The notes: generated from the sequence alone by a model not told the origin. Positions 33,618 through 45,004 are shown, counted from the stretch's first letter. The stretch: DNA of 64,000 nucleotides from Kitagawia praeruptora (GCA_037693485.1 CM075344.1:23582501-23646500); one strand, 5' to 3'. Numbers and translations: made by a program.

Positions 33618-36598
33618 ATGGTTGATGCAGTTGTATCCTTCACAATAGAAAAACTTAATGAATTTGTTACCAAACAAGTTAGCATTAGGACAGGAGTAAA
33701 AGATGGTATTGAGTGGCTTAAAGATGAATTGGGCTACCTTCTTAGAGCAAGTCCAACAATGTCCTAAATATTGTCATAAATCAATATTTAGGACATTTAT
33801 TCACTTTTTGTATTCCAACAATGTCCTAGTTGTGCCTTAAAACACTAGGACATCCATCTCATGCCTTTTATTTAAGGCACCTCTATACTTATCCTAAATC
33901 ATTTTTAATAATAAAAAATTAACTTCCCTCCTTTTCTGCACTTCTCTCTCCTCTCTTTTTTCTCTTCCCACCAATTCTAATTCAAATATATTTTATAAGG
34001 CACAAGTATAAGGCATATTGTTGGAATTGATACACAAAAATCATGACTTAAATCACTAGGACACTATATTTTATTATATTTATAGGACACCAACTAGGAT
34101 ATTGTTGGACTTGCTCTTATTTCTGTAAGAGCTGCAGAAGCACACCAAGATAAGGATCACATCCGCTTGTGGACTGCCAGCGTCAGAGACGTTGCGAATC
34201 AAGCCGTTGTTATCCTGGAGAGGTTTAGCGCCCAACAAGAAGAACATGCAGCTGCTGAACAAGGTGGTGTTTTGGATCGTATGCAGAGATTTATTTGCAT
34301 CTGCAGCAAAGAAGCCAATCTTTATGATATCGCTAAGGAAATCGAGGCACTCAAAGTAAAAATCATTGGTATCAAGATTAGGCGAGATGAATACCATATC
34401 AACGACATAATCATGGCAGCTCCGACTGTGCAACAAAGACGGAGAACATTGCTAAGAGCAGCTTCCTTTGAACACGAGGAGGATTTGATTGGTTTTGAGG
34501 ATGTTGTTCGGAATTTGTTGGCTCAACTGGGTAATGGAGATCCCTCCCTTGGCTTAATTTCCATTCACGGAATGGGGGGGTTGGGCAAGTCCACACTTGC
34601 TAGTAAATTGTACCACTCTACACAATTAAGCCATTTTAAAAGTCGTGCTTGGGTTTGTGTTTCGGAGGATTATGACATCACACAAGTCCTGAAGAAGATA
34701 ATAAACTCCATGACGGGGCAGGGACTCGATTCATTGAACAAAATGGAGGAGATCGAGTTGCTGCGGCACCTGCGAACGAAGTTAGATGGTGATCACTATC
34801 TTGTGGTGATTGATGATATATGGGATGTAGAGGTCTGGAAAAAGATTAAGTATGCTTTTCCAGACAAGAAGAATGGCAGTAGAGTCATTATAACCACACG
34901 GAGTAAAATAGTTGCCAACGCTGTGGATGATGCTTGTTTTGTCCACCAACTCCGTTCTTTAAGCGAAGAGGAAAGTTGGGAATTATTCTGTAAGAGAGCA
35001 AAACCAAACCTGAACCTGGAGATATTAGGTAAGGAGATGGTAGGTAAATGTGGAGGTTTACCACTTGCAATCGTAATCCTGAGTGGGCTGTTATTGCAAA
35101 TGAAGACGTATACGTTTTGGTCAGATGTGAAGGACCATCTTTGGAGAAAGTTGAAGAATGAGTCTTTGGAGATTGAAGAGATACTAAACTTGAGTTATGA
35201 TGACTTGTCTTCCCCGATGAGAAAATGCTTTCTATACCTTGCAAGGTTTCCGGAAGATTATATTATTGAAGTTTTCGAGTTGAAGCTGTTATGGATTGCA
35301 GAGGAATTCATTTCAGAAGTTGACGAAGAAGATGGAGTAGTCATGGAGGATGTGGCTGAGGATTATGTGAATGAGCTTGCTAATCGCAATATGATTCAAA
35401 TCCAATTGCTCTCTCCGGAAGGACAAGTCTTGAAGTGCCGGGTCCATGATCTTGTACGGGCTCTTGCCATAGAGAAGGCCATGGAGAATAAGATATTGGG
35501 AATTTTCGACTCAAGTAAAGAATGTGCAAATCCCATCCGTTTGTTGCAAGGACAGTCACGACATGCCATTTATAATGGAATTATAAACTTGAAATTACTT
35601 GGAATTGGTGTTGCGCTCATTAGCAATAACTAAAACATTTGTTACACCCGATGTAGAAGAAGTGAAGCTGATGTACACGAGATTTAAATATCTTAAAGTG
35701 CTGGACTTTGAGCTTTGTTCAAAGTTTTGAGAGGATACCCGAAGAGATAGGAGATCTAATTCACCTAAAGTTCTTAGGCCTAACGGATGGTGATGATCTT
35801 CCTGAATCTGATCCTTTAGTTATTCCTCCAAGTATAAGCAAACTAAAAAAGTTACAAACTTTATTTGGTAGAGGCGCATACATATTTCCTAAAGAGATTT
35901 GTGACTTGAAGGAAATAAGGCATTTATGCTTTAGGGATAGAGAAGGGAAATTGAATATTGGCAACGACCAAACAAAACTCCAGAGTATACGACACATATC
36001 GTATACAGAATGGTTCCAAATTGATACCATCAATTGGACCAATCTCCGTAGACTTGTTATTATAGGTAGTGGAGAAGGGGAAGAAGCTGGATACAATTTT
36101 GAGTCCATAGCTAATTTAACAAACCTCCGGTCATTAGGCCTGACTATGTTCAACTGCTTTCTTTCAACAATCCAACCACTTTCATCTTGCAAAAATCTCA
36201 AGAGGGTCCGTTTGAATGGCAAGATAAAAGATCCAGCAGAATTAACTTTTCTGCCATTTTCGGTCACTAAATTAACACTACGGGATACTGATTTCGAAAA
36301 AGATCCGATGCCCACTTTGGGAAGTTTGTCCAATCTCACCGCTCTTGTTTTGGAAGTTGATTCTTACAAAGGGGATAAAATGGTCTGCAGTGCAGATGCG
36401 TTTCCATGTTTACAATTTTTTAGAGTAGCGTGGCTCCGTAAATTGGGAGAACTTCAAGTTGATGACGGAGCTCTGCCTTCCTTAAAAGCTTTTCAATTAC
36501 ATGGTTGTCCTCTTATAAAGATGGACAGGATTCCGCAGCAAGTAATGTCTCTTCCTCCCGGTCCCGGACCTGATTTTGACACATATTCGATGTATTAG
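33618..36598 (+). pseudogene. NLR-3: CC-NB-ARC-LRR gene disrupted by a Tourist MITE and two frameshifts
   Basis: Starts at ATG 33618 (MVDAVVSFTIEKLNEFV) with a leader like NLR-4. A 372-bp MITE with TSD TTA interrupts the CC domain at codon 43. The insertion is frame-neutral (375 bases) but brings a TAA at 33765-33767. Beyond it the frame is open from about 34120 to 35633, with P-loop GMGGLGKST, LVVIDDIWD, GGLPLAIV and VHD. About 14 bases are missing near 35600 relative to NLR-4, giving the stop at 35633. One extra T near 35706 (gactttgagc against gacttgagc) restores the phase for the LRR frame ending at 36598. An internal ATG at 34281 could start an N-terminally truncated protein, but full function is unlikely. 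Confidence 0.9.
33745..34116. mobile_element. Tourist-type (PIF/Harbinger) MITE in NLR-3
   Basis: Terminal inverted repeats GAGCAAGTCCAACAAT/ATTGTTGGACTTGCTC are flanked by TTA (33742-33744 and 34117-34119). Removing the element and one TTA rejoins the NLR coding sequence exactly as in NLR-4 (ggctaccttcttatttctgtaagagctgc). 372 bp, no coding capacity. Confidence 0.95.
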
Positions 36599-36615
36599 AT
36601 CATGATGGTCCTATT

Positions 36616-37159
36616 TAGACCTGTTAATTCGTTCGTTTCGTGTACTTTCGTGTCGTGTACTTTCGTGTTTCGTGTATGTAATGTCAAATCCAAAACCGAG
36701 CCGTTAAGGATTCGTTTCGTTTTGTTTTCGTGTACCTTTATTTCGTATACATTTCATGTCGTGTTTCGTGTAATTTTTGAATAAAAATAAAAAAAAATTA
36801 AATATTAAATTTTTACTAGTCGAGTCTTAAGTCACTATGTCATAAAGAATCATCAAGTGTGCTCAAGTCTTGTAAAACTATAACTTGAAAGTATTTTGTA
36901 TTTATCTTATGTAAAAATTATATATATAATATTATTTTAAAATATGTATTCATATAATTTTAATAAAATTATTTAAATATTTATTTATTTCATGTATTTT
37001 CGTTTCGTGTCGTGTACCCAAGGGTAAACCCAAAACCGACATTAAATTCATCCGTGTAATTTCGTGTTCGTGTACTTTCGTGTTCGTGTACCGTAAAGAT
37101 CTACCCAAACCCGTAATTTTCGTGTCGTTTTCGTGTCGTGTACCAAATTGCCGGCTCTA
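36616..37159. mobile_element. hAT element with TTTCGTGT subterminal repeats
   Basis: Perfect 8-bp TSD GTCCTATT (36608-36615 and 37160-37167). Termini are TAGACCTG and, reversed, TAGAGCCGG. Many copies of cgtttcgtgtcgtgtac crowd both ends. It splits the conserved 3' flank of NLR-3, which continues at 37168 as it does uninterrupted after NLR-4. 544 bp. Confidence 0.87.
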
Positions 37160-37167
37160 GTCCTATT

Positions 37168-37721
37168 GTTGTATCTATCATAGTTTTTGTATCTTCTCGG
37201 AATCCATGTTTATTTTTATCATTTTTCATTTGAGATTATTTTTATTTGTATTTTTATGGGTGTTTTATATATTTTTGAGGATGGTTTTGATAGATACCGA
37301 AAAAGTAATAAAATGTTACATACATGATTTTGATGTATATATTATTCTAAATTTTTTTGAAAAAAAACATAGAATTGTAGTGGAGATAGGATTTTAGGAC
37401 ATCAAAAAGGGGGAACAATTGATACCATTAAACTGTTAGTATATTGGTTTAATGTTTTTTTTTCAACCATACAAATAAAATAGTGACTATAAAACTATAA
37501 TAAACAAATTTATTCGTAATATGGTTCAATGGTTCAACCATACAAACAATAGTGACCATAAAATTTTGACTAAATTGCATTTCGCAACCCTTTAATTCGG
37601 ATCAAAATCACTTTGGTACTCATAGTTTGCATAAATGCACTTTGCAACCCACAAAATATTTGGGCGGTTCAATGTGCACCCTTCCGTCCATTTCCGTTAA
37701 TTATGACCGTTAGAGAAGAAA
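37168..37721. other. NLR-3 3' flank and spacer
   Basis: 37168-37430 is the family 3' flank (ttttatcatttttcat, gatggttttgatagatacc, tacatacatgattttga) also seen after NLR-2 and NLR-4. The following 290 bases (about 37435-37720) contain no recognised gene. Confidence 0.6.
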
Positions 37722-38345
37722 TTGTTGGATTTAAATATCTTAAAGTGCTGGATTTGAGCAGTGTTGAAGATTCAGAGGGTGTACCTGAAGAGGTAGGAGA
37801 ATTTATTTTCCTAAAGTTCTTAGGCTTAATGGGTGGTATTTTTGGAAAAGTTCTAGTAATTCCTCCAAGCATAGGCAAACTCAAAAAGTTACAAACTTTG
37901 GGTGGCTCGAACTATTACACGAAGTACCAATTTCCTAAAGAGGTATGTGAGTCGAAGGAAATAAGGCATCTAATCTTTCAGCAACTGAAGGGAAATTGAA
38001 TATTGGCAGCGACCAAACAAAACTCCAGAGTATACACTGCATATCGTATACAGAATGGTTCCATATTGATACCATCAGTTGGAGCAATCTTCATATACTT
38101 GTTATCAAAGGTAGTGGGGAAGGAGAAGAAGAAAACAATTTTGAGTCAATAGCTAATTTAACAAGTCTCCGAACATTACACCTGCTTATGAGTCATGAGG
38201 ATGAGATATAGGGTCCTTTTGAGTGGCGAGATAAAAGATCCAGCAGAATTAAGTTTTCTGACAGATTCAATCGTTATTTTAAACTATGTCATACTCGTTT
38301 CAGAAAAGATCCAATGCCCACTTTGGGAAATTTGTCCAATCTCAC
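37722..38345 (+). pseudogene. LRR-only relic of an NLR gene
   Basis: Homology starts abruptly at ttggatttaaatatcttaaag (FKYLKVLDLSSVEDSEGVPE) and follows the LRR region of NLR-4 (VIPPSIGKLKKLQTL, then a frameshift near 37998, then NFESIANLTSLRTL). The rest (about 38212-38345) is recognisable but broken, ending at aatctcac. No CC or NB-ARC is present. This is the 3' remainder of a deleted copy. Confidence 0.85.
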
Positions 38346-39591
38346 ATGCATATAAAGAGATAATCTAGTGGATATGTTTCAGTTACTTTACTCATTGAGG
38401 GATCCGCATTCAAGCAATTTTGAGAGCCTACATATATAGCCAAAAAAAAGTGTGCGATAAGCAAAATTGATAAATGAGTGTAAAATTGATAAATTTTGAG
38501 ACTCTAATTAGAGCAAACTTCAAAGTGCTGACTAGATTTTACACTCATTTTCACATAGTAATTACTCTCCTACCAATGTCATTCTCAGTGAACGGTTGCG
38601 CAACCTTGCAGAGGCTCTAAGTAGTAGTATTTCAGATGTAAACTTACTTAAACCGTTTAAGACATGCCGACTGCATATAGCATAGCTTTTAGGTGTGTGG
38701 TTAGAATTATTGGTCTTATTTTGCGATTTATCTTTTCGGAAACACACAATAATCTGCGTGCACCTACATGCATGTATTAGAATAGAATTTGTTTGCCATG
38801 TCCTATGTATTATGGTTCCAAAACACAATGTTTGTCTGCTTAAACAAAGAATGGATGTGTTTTATCATTACTTATGCCATGTTTAGAACCTCACGGCTGA
38901 ACAAATGTGAAAGACCGATTTGCTCTTTTCCATGCTTAAATATAGGTTGCTCAACAAATTGCTATGACTTTTCAGGTTGGTTCAGATAATGTACATTCTA
39001 TAAGGCAGAACAAGGAGACATACCAGCAAGAAGACATTGCAACAGTTTAGTTATGAAGCGGGTAGCTACAAGGACCCTGCTGTTTTAAAACCAATCAACC
39101 AAACCTGTAGTTACATCTCCCTGCTCAATTATTTTCCAGATATATAAATTACCTTAAAAAAGTGATGTGAAAGCATTTTATGGGGAAGCAGGGCTCCATT
39201 CACCAGTGAAAAAGACACAAGTCCAACCTGGAGGCATCACTTAAAAATTTTAAATAAAAATGTTTGGTCAATGTTTGGTAATTACTAATGTTAATGACCA
39301 TCTAAACTAATCCATTAAAAAACAAGAGGTTGGTTGTTGTAAAAGACAAAAGGAGGGTTGTTGTGCGAGTAAAGGACATCAAAAAAAGTTATTACATTTA
39401 ATGGGGCAGTAGGGCAACGCATTACATAGACCAGTGAAAAAGACACAAGTCTGATAATTGAAAAGTCTAACCCGGAGGCTTATCACTACGCACTACGCAT
39501 TACATAGATAAACAAAACTGCGAATCATAAAAGCTTTCAATCTAATCCCCCCTTCACAAACCAAAGTTTGCTTTTCACCTGATAGAGAAGA
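38346..39591. other. NLR-4 upstream region
   Basis: 38500-38560 carries a fragment of MITE family A (caaacttcaaagtg ... ttttacactcattttca). About 38680-38850 matches the sequence upstream of NLR-2. A TATA-like tatataaat lies at 39141, about 450 bases before the ATG. A phrase ccagtgaaaaagacacaagtc occurs twice (about 39201 and 39431). The leader just before the ATG (caaaccaaagtttgcttttcacc) is shared with NLR-3. The promoter must lie here, but its exact position is not visible. Confidence 0.5.
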
Positions 39592-42174
39592 ATGGTTGAT
39601 GCAGTTGTATCCTTCACTATAGAAAAACTTAATGATTTTGTTACCAAACAAGTTAGCATTAGGACAGGAGTTAAAGATGGTATTGAGTGGCTTAAAGATG
39701 AATTGGGCTACCTTCTTATTTCTGTAAGAGCTGCAGAAGCACACCACGATAAGGATTACATCCGATTGTGGACAGCCAGCGTCAGAGACGTTGCGAATCA
39801 AGCTGTTGTTATCCTGGAGAGGTTTAGCGCCCAACAAGAAGAACAAGGTGGTGTTTTGCATCGTATGCGGAGATTTATTTGCATCTGCAACAAAGAAGCC
39901 AGTCTTTATGATATCGGTAAGGAAATCAAGGCACTCAAAGAAAAAATCATTGGTATCAAGTTTAGGCGAGATGAATACCATATCAACGACATCATCATGG
40001 CAGCTCCGACTGTGCAACGAAGACGGAGAACATTGCTAAGAGCAGCTTCCTTTAACCACGAGGAAGATTTGATTGGTTTTGAGGATGTTGTTCGGACTTT
40101 GTTGGCTCAACTTGGTAGTGGAGATCCATCCCTTGGCTTAATTTCCATTCACGGAATGGGGGGGTTGGGCAAGTCCACACTTGCTAGTAAATTGTACCAC
40201 TCCACACAATTAAGCCATTTTAAACGTGCTTGGGTTTGTGTATCTGAGGATTATGACATCACACATGTCCTGAAGAAGATAATAAACTCCATAACGGGAC
40301 AGGAACTCGATTCATTGAACAAAATGGAGGAGATCGAGTTGCTGCGGCACCTGCGAACGAAGTTAGATGGTGATCACTATCTTGTGGTGATTGATGATAT
40401 ATGGGATGTAGAGGTCTGGAAAAAGATTAAGTATGCTTTTCCAGACAAGAAGAATGGTAGTAGAGTCATTATAACCACCCGGAGTAAAATAGTTGCCGAT
40501 GGTGTGGATAACGCTTGTTTTGTCCACCAACTCCGTTTTTTAAGCGAGGAGGAAAGTTGGGAATTATTCTGTAAGAGAGCAAAACCAACCCTGAACCTGG
40601 AGATATTAGGTAAGGAGATGGTAGGTAAATGTGGAGGTTTACCACTTGCAATCGTAATGCTGAGTGGGCTATTATTGCAAATGAAGACGTATACATTTTG
40701 GTCGGATGTGAAGGACCATCTTTGGAGAAAGTTGAAGAATAAGTCTTTGGAGATTGAAGAGATACTAAACTTGAGTTATGATGACTTGTCTTTCCCGATG
40801 AGAAAATGCTTTCTATACCTTGCAAGGTTTCCGGAAGATTATAGTATTGAAGTTTTCGACTTAAAACTGTTATGGACAGCAGAGGAATTCATTTCAGAAG
40901 TTGACGAAGAAGACGGAGTAGTCATGGAGGATGTGGCTGAGGATTATGTGAATGAGCTTGTTAATCGCAATATGATTCAAATCGAATTACTCTCTCTGGA
41001 AGGACAAGTCTTGAAGTGCAGGGTCCATGATCTTGTACGGGCTCTTGCCATAGAGAAGGCCAGGGAGCGTAAGATATTGGGAATTTTCGACTCAAGTAAA
41101 GAACGTGCAAATCCCATCCGTTTGTTGCAAGGACAATCACGACATGCCATTTATAATGGAATCGGTGAGTACTTGAAATTACTTGGGCCTAATTCTGATG
41201 TTTCAATGTTGCGCTCACTAGCAATAACTAAAAGAATTGTTACACCCGAAGTAGAAGAAGTGACGCTGATGTACACGAGATTTAAATATCTTAAAGTGCT
41301 GGACTTGAGCAGTGTTTATAGTTCAAAGAGGATACCCGAAGAGATAGGAGATCTAATTCTCCTAAAGTTCTTAGGCCTAACGGATGGTGCTCCTATAGTT
41401 ATTCCTCCAAGTATAGGCAAACTCAAAAAGTTACAAACTTTAATTGGTTCCGGCCGATACATATTTCCTAAAGAGATATGTGAGTTGAAGGAAATAAGGC
41501 ATTTAATCATTAACGACATCGAAGGGAAATTGAATATTGGCAACGACCAAATAAAACTCCAGAGTCTACACTACATATCGTTTACAGAATGGTTCCATAC
41601 TGAAACCATCAATTGGACCAATCTTCGTATACTTGTTATTAGTGGTAGTGGAGAAGGAGAAGAAGGACACAATTTTGAGTCCATAGCTAATTTAACAAAC
41701 CTCCGGACATTACGCCTGATTATGTCCAACAACTTTCCTTCAACAATCCAACCACTTTCATCTTGCAAAAATCTCAAGACGGTCTTTTTGGCTGGCGAGA
41801 TAAAAGAACCAGAAGAATTAAGTTTTCTGCCATATTCAGTCACTGATTTAACACTACGGAAAACTGATTTAAAAAAAGATCCGATGCTCACTTTGGGAAG
41901 TTTGCCCAATCTCACCTCTCTTGTTTTGGATATGAATGCTTACACAGGGGATAAAATGGTTTGCACTGCAGATGCGTTTCCATGTCTACAATTTTTTAGA
42001 GTAATGATCCTTGAAAATTTGAGAGAACTTCAAGTTGATGACGGAGGTCTGCCTTCTTTAAAAGGTTTTCAATTAATTGGTTGTCCTCATGTAGAGATGG
42101 AGAGGATTCCGCAACGAGTAAAGTCTCTTCCTCCAGGACCTTTACTGTTTTTAGGCCCATTTTTGGTGTATTAG
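39592..42174 (+). CDS. NLR-4: intact CC-NB-ARC-LRR disease-resistance protein (RPP13-like)
   Basis: An intracellular immune receptor of the CNL class, expected to sense a pathogen effector or its effect and trigger defence through ADP/ATP exchange in NB-ARC. The 860 residues come from a single exon with no lesion. An Rx-type coiled-coil domain spans about 1-100, with the usual EDVID position degenerate (NQAVVILERF, 69-78). NB-ARC spans about 155-490: P-loop GMGGLGKST 188-196, RNBS-A region RAWVCVSED 212-220, kinase-2 LVVIDDIWD 264-272, GSRVIITTR 289-297, GGLPLA 348-353, RNBS-D CFLYLARFPED 406-416 and VHD 478-480 in place of MHD. About 12 irregular LRRs fill 530-860. It lacks one serine before RAWVCV that the other copies have. 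The leader and start match the paralogs. A candidate poly(A) signal AATAAA lies at 42325. The specificity cannot be told from sequence. Confidence 0.95.
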   Translation: MVDAVVSFTIEKLNDFVTKQVSIRTGVKDGIEWLKDELGYLLISVRAAEAHHDKDYIRLWTASVRDVANQAVVILERFSAQQEEQGGVLHRMRRFICICNKEASLYDIGKEIKALKEKIIGIKFRRDEYHINDIIMAAPTVQRRRRTLLRAASFNHEEDLIGFEDVVRTLLAQLGSGDPSLGLISIHGMGGLGKSTLASKLYHSTQLSHFKRAWVCVSEDYDITHVLKKIINSITGQELDSLNKMEEIELLRHLRTKLDGDHYLVVIDDIWDVEVWKKIKYAFPDKKNGSRVIITTRSKIVADGVDNACFVHQLRFLSEEESWELFCKRAKPTLNLEILGKEMVGKCGGLPLAIVMLSGLLLQMKTYTFWSDVKDHLWRKLKNKSLEIEEILNLSYDDLSFPMRKCFLYLARFPEDYSIEVFDLKLLWTAEEFISEVDEEDGVVMEDVAEDYVNELVNRNMIQIELLSLEGQVLKCRVHDLVRALAIEKARERKILGIFDSSKERANPIRLLQGQSRHAIYNGIGEYLKLLGPNSDVSMLRSLAITKRIVTPEVEEVTLMYTRFKYLKVLDLSSVYSSKRIPEEIGDLILLKFLGLTDGAPIVIPPSIGKLKKLQTLIGSGRYIFPKEICELKEIRHLIINDIEGKLNIGNDQIKLQSLHYISFTEWFHTETINWTNLRILVISGSGEGEEGHNFESIANLTNLRTLRLIMSNNFPSTIQPLSSCKNLKTVFLAGEIKEPEELSFLPYSVTDLTLRKTDLKKDPMLTLGSLPNLTSLVLDMNAYTGDKMVCTADAFPCLQFFRVMILENLRELQVDDGGLPSLKGFQLIGCPHVEMERIPQRVKSLPPGPLLFLGPFLVY

Positions 42175-43231
42175 ATCATGATGGTCTTACCGTTCTATCT
42201 ATCATAGTTTCTATATCTTCTCCGAGCCCGTGATTACTTTTATCATTTTTCATATGAGATTAATTTTTATTTTTGTGGGTGTTTTATAAATTTTGAGGAT
42301 GGTTTTGATAGATACCGGAAAAGCAATAAAATACATACATGATTTTGATGTATATATTTTCTAAATTTTTTCAAAAAAATACATAGAATTGTAGTGGAGA
42401 TGGGATTCTAGGACACCAAAATGGGTGGAAATTTTGGTACCATTAAAACGGAGTTAAAAAAGGGTTCGCTTGTAATAAAGATTACAGAAAGGAAAATAAT
42501 ACGGTGTATTAATGACTGAAAAGAAAAGAAAAGAAGTTATATAGAAACTACTACTGCTAAATTGGAAACCTTGCATTTCACAAACATTTCAGAGTTTTGC
42601 CACTGCTAGTCTAGTAGCAGTCGTTGCAAAGATATTATCCGTAAGATGAAGGCCCATATGGTATGGTGGTCATGCTGTTTGCAGTACTATTCGGGACCAA
42701 ATATAATTCTATAACCTCTTGTACAACAATTTGCCAAGAAGATGAGAGTTCAATATGCTCTCCGAAAAAGAAAACTCAAAAGCAAATCAGTGAGGTTGAC
42801 ATACAATGAATCAAAGTTCGGAAATTTAGCAACAAAAAAAAACTAGAGCCTCTTTTATGGTTCGAAACCCACAAATTTCCACCGCAACTGGAGAATGAGA
42901 TAACAATGTAAAAACCGGCAGATATTTTGAATAAACCTAATCCGCAACTGAGAGCTTTAATAGACAGCAAAAAATGACTAGTATCATTTATCATGGTTCA
43001 AATCCTATAAGTTCAGGAGAAAGATTGATCGGATATCCATAATTCCTCCCCCTCCCAAAAAAGAAAACAGTGGAATTTTCTACAAGTACTACAATTTTTA
43101 GCCCTCGCGAGCAAGTGTCAAAAAAATAATCATCATAAAATATTAAATACACCCATATGCTCATTTGGAGCATCGGTTGGTTGGCCGGATAACAAATCAG
43201 CGATAATTTAGCGAATGGAAAACCTCTGGAC
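42175..43231. other. NLR-4 3' flank
   Basis: The first 300 bases are the conserved family 3' flank, including AATAAA at 42325-42330 about 150 bases after the stop. About 42510-43090 matches 15793-16130 downstream of NLR-2 but is longer here. No gene was recognised. Confidence 0.6.
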
Positions 43232-43840
43232 CTAATCTACGTCAGGAAGGGGGTTCTCGATCTTGTTGTGTAGGGTGACCACCAAGTTATGTGCATCATC
43301 CAGGAGCTTCCATACATCAAGATGTCCTGTCATGCCATTACATTCCCTAACTATCTCATCCATGCTACTGTACTTCTCTATAATAAGTTTCCGTTTCTTT
43401 AATATAGACACACTACAACAGCATAGAGCAGCAGATCTTCTGTTGGTGGGGCTTGTTGTCTAATCCTAATCCACACGGACTTCCTGATCCCAGCTCGAAT
43501 TGCTGCCTGATCTGCCAACATTACCTCCCAAAGGCAAATTGTTTGCTCAAAAGTTAATTCCCTCCTGAAGAGAACCACCACCATCCTATACACGAAAAAG
43601 CAATCTTCTGCCCAAAGCTTTTCCAAATGTTTAAAATGATGGGAATCCATAAATTTAATTGAACTCTCTCCAATTGCCCTCGAATCCCGAGCTCATCAAG
43701 CCTGAAATTATGCCGAGCCTTCTTCATGAAACCAACAAAACACCAGAAAGCTTCATGGTCCCATGTCATAACTGCAATTATTGGTGATAGTAGGTTACTG
43801 ATCCCTGGCAAAGCCAATTTCGGGTTCAACCAGCGTGAAA
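43232..43840 (-). pseudogene. RabGAP/TBC-domain protein, C-terminal fragment
   Basis: Minus strand: NLLSPIIAVMTWDHEAFWCF, then VGFMKKARHNFRLDELGIRG; then AEDCFFVYRMVVVLFRRELT, then FEQTICLWEVM and QAPPTEDLLLYAV; then in another frame YSSMDEIVRECNGMTGHLDV, KLLDDAHNLVVTLHNKIENP and a stop at 43232. This is the second half of a plant TBC1 (Rab GTPase-activating) protein, with frameshifts near 43430 and 43670. No intron-like gaps were seen across the whole stretch, so a retrocopy is possible. The upstream half of the domain is absent. Confidence 0.83.
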
Positions 43841-44219
43841 GATTTTGTATGGTTCATTACAGAGAGTCGCACAAACCTTAATTATAGTATCTTTTTTTTT
43901 TTCCGGAATCAGGATTTGGGTTGTATCTTCTTAAATGCCTACAATATCTAAGATTTTAAGAACGGTCCGGTCAATTCTAATTGTTTAGAAATATCTGGTT
44001 GGTCTTGGCATTGTTTTCAGATTAACAAGTGAATTAATTAGGGATAAATAAGTGGGTTAAATGTGATTGTTAGTTATAAGCACTTGTTTGATGAATAACA
44101 AGATTTTAAAAACAGTACAATTTTGTGTAATATATTTACTTGTCATCTAATGTTGTTTCAGGCGAACAAAAATAGCATGCTTATTATCATCTCTATATTT
44201 TGTATCAGGTGAACAAAAA
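43841..44219. other. Spacer, no gene seen
   Basis: Non-coding AT-rich DNA. The phrase aacaaaaata-catgctta (about 44164) resembles the right flank of the next element (about 45005). Confidence 0.4.
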
Positions 44220-45004
44220 GAAAAATTGTCCAAAATAACCACTTTTTTGCTCCTCACTGCCGGAAATACCCGTTTTTAGAATCACCACCCTAAATACCCA
44301 CGGGATACGCCGTGGGAGAAGCCGAAGCGTATCCCAAGTACTGTAGCAAAGTCGAACTCTCTCCGCCGGCTCTTAATCTCTCTCCTTCAATCGCACTTCT
44401 CCGGCCACCAACACTCCACCACAGCACTACATCGTCATGTCCATGAGAAGGCGATTCCAATGATGTATAAAACTTAACTGGAAAAGCACGCATGAGGGAG
44501 AACCGAGCTTCACAAATTGATCGGAAAAATGAAATCGTAAAATTAGGGTTAAGATTGGGGGTTTAAACTGTAACATTAGACATGGATTAAAAGTGGTGTA
44601 GTTGTGTAGAGGATTGAATAACGAATTGAATGGTGTATAGAACGTAGTCGGAAATTACCGGAGACGAGAATAAAGAGATTTGTGGGGGGAGAGAATCGTC
44701 GTTTGAATCGCCATGGAAAGAGCTTCTGGAGGTTGAAGACGAAGTGAGGATACGCCACTGCCAACTTCGTATCCTCGGAGACGCCTTCCCATATGGTGTA
44801 TCCAGTCCAATTACTACTCTACCAGAAGCATGTCCTCTTTGTTACGTGTTTACCAGTAGTGTGACCTAAGTAATGCTCCACTGTCAGCGGCGTGACCCAT
44901 GATACTCCTTTACCAAAGGCATATCCCGTGGGTATTTTGGGCGGTGTTTGTGCGGGATTTTGTTTATGAAATAATAAAAAGTGGGTATATAGGGCACTCA
45001 CCCT
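44220..45004. mobile_element. Mutator-like element, possible Pack-MULE
   Basis: Direct repeats AACAAAAA (44212-44219 and 45005-45012) flank imperfect inverted ends (taaccactttttt against tacccactttttat, then ATACCCACGGGATA on both sides). The interior (44300-44800) is less AT-rich than its surroundings, with ctccgccggctc and ccggccaccaac. It could be captured gene sequence, but I do not recognise a product. Confidence 0.6.
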
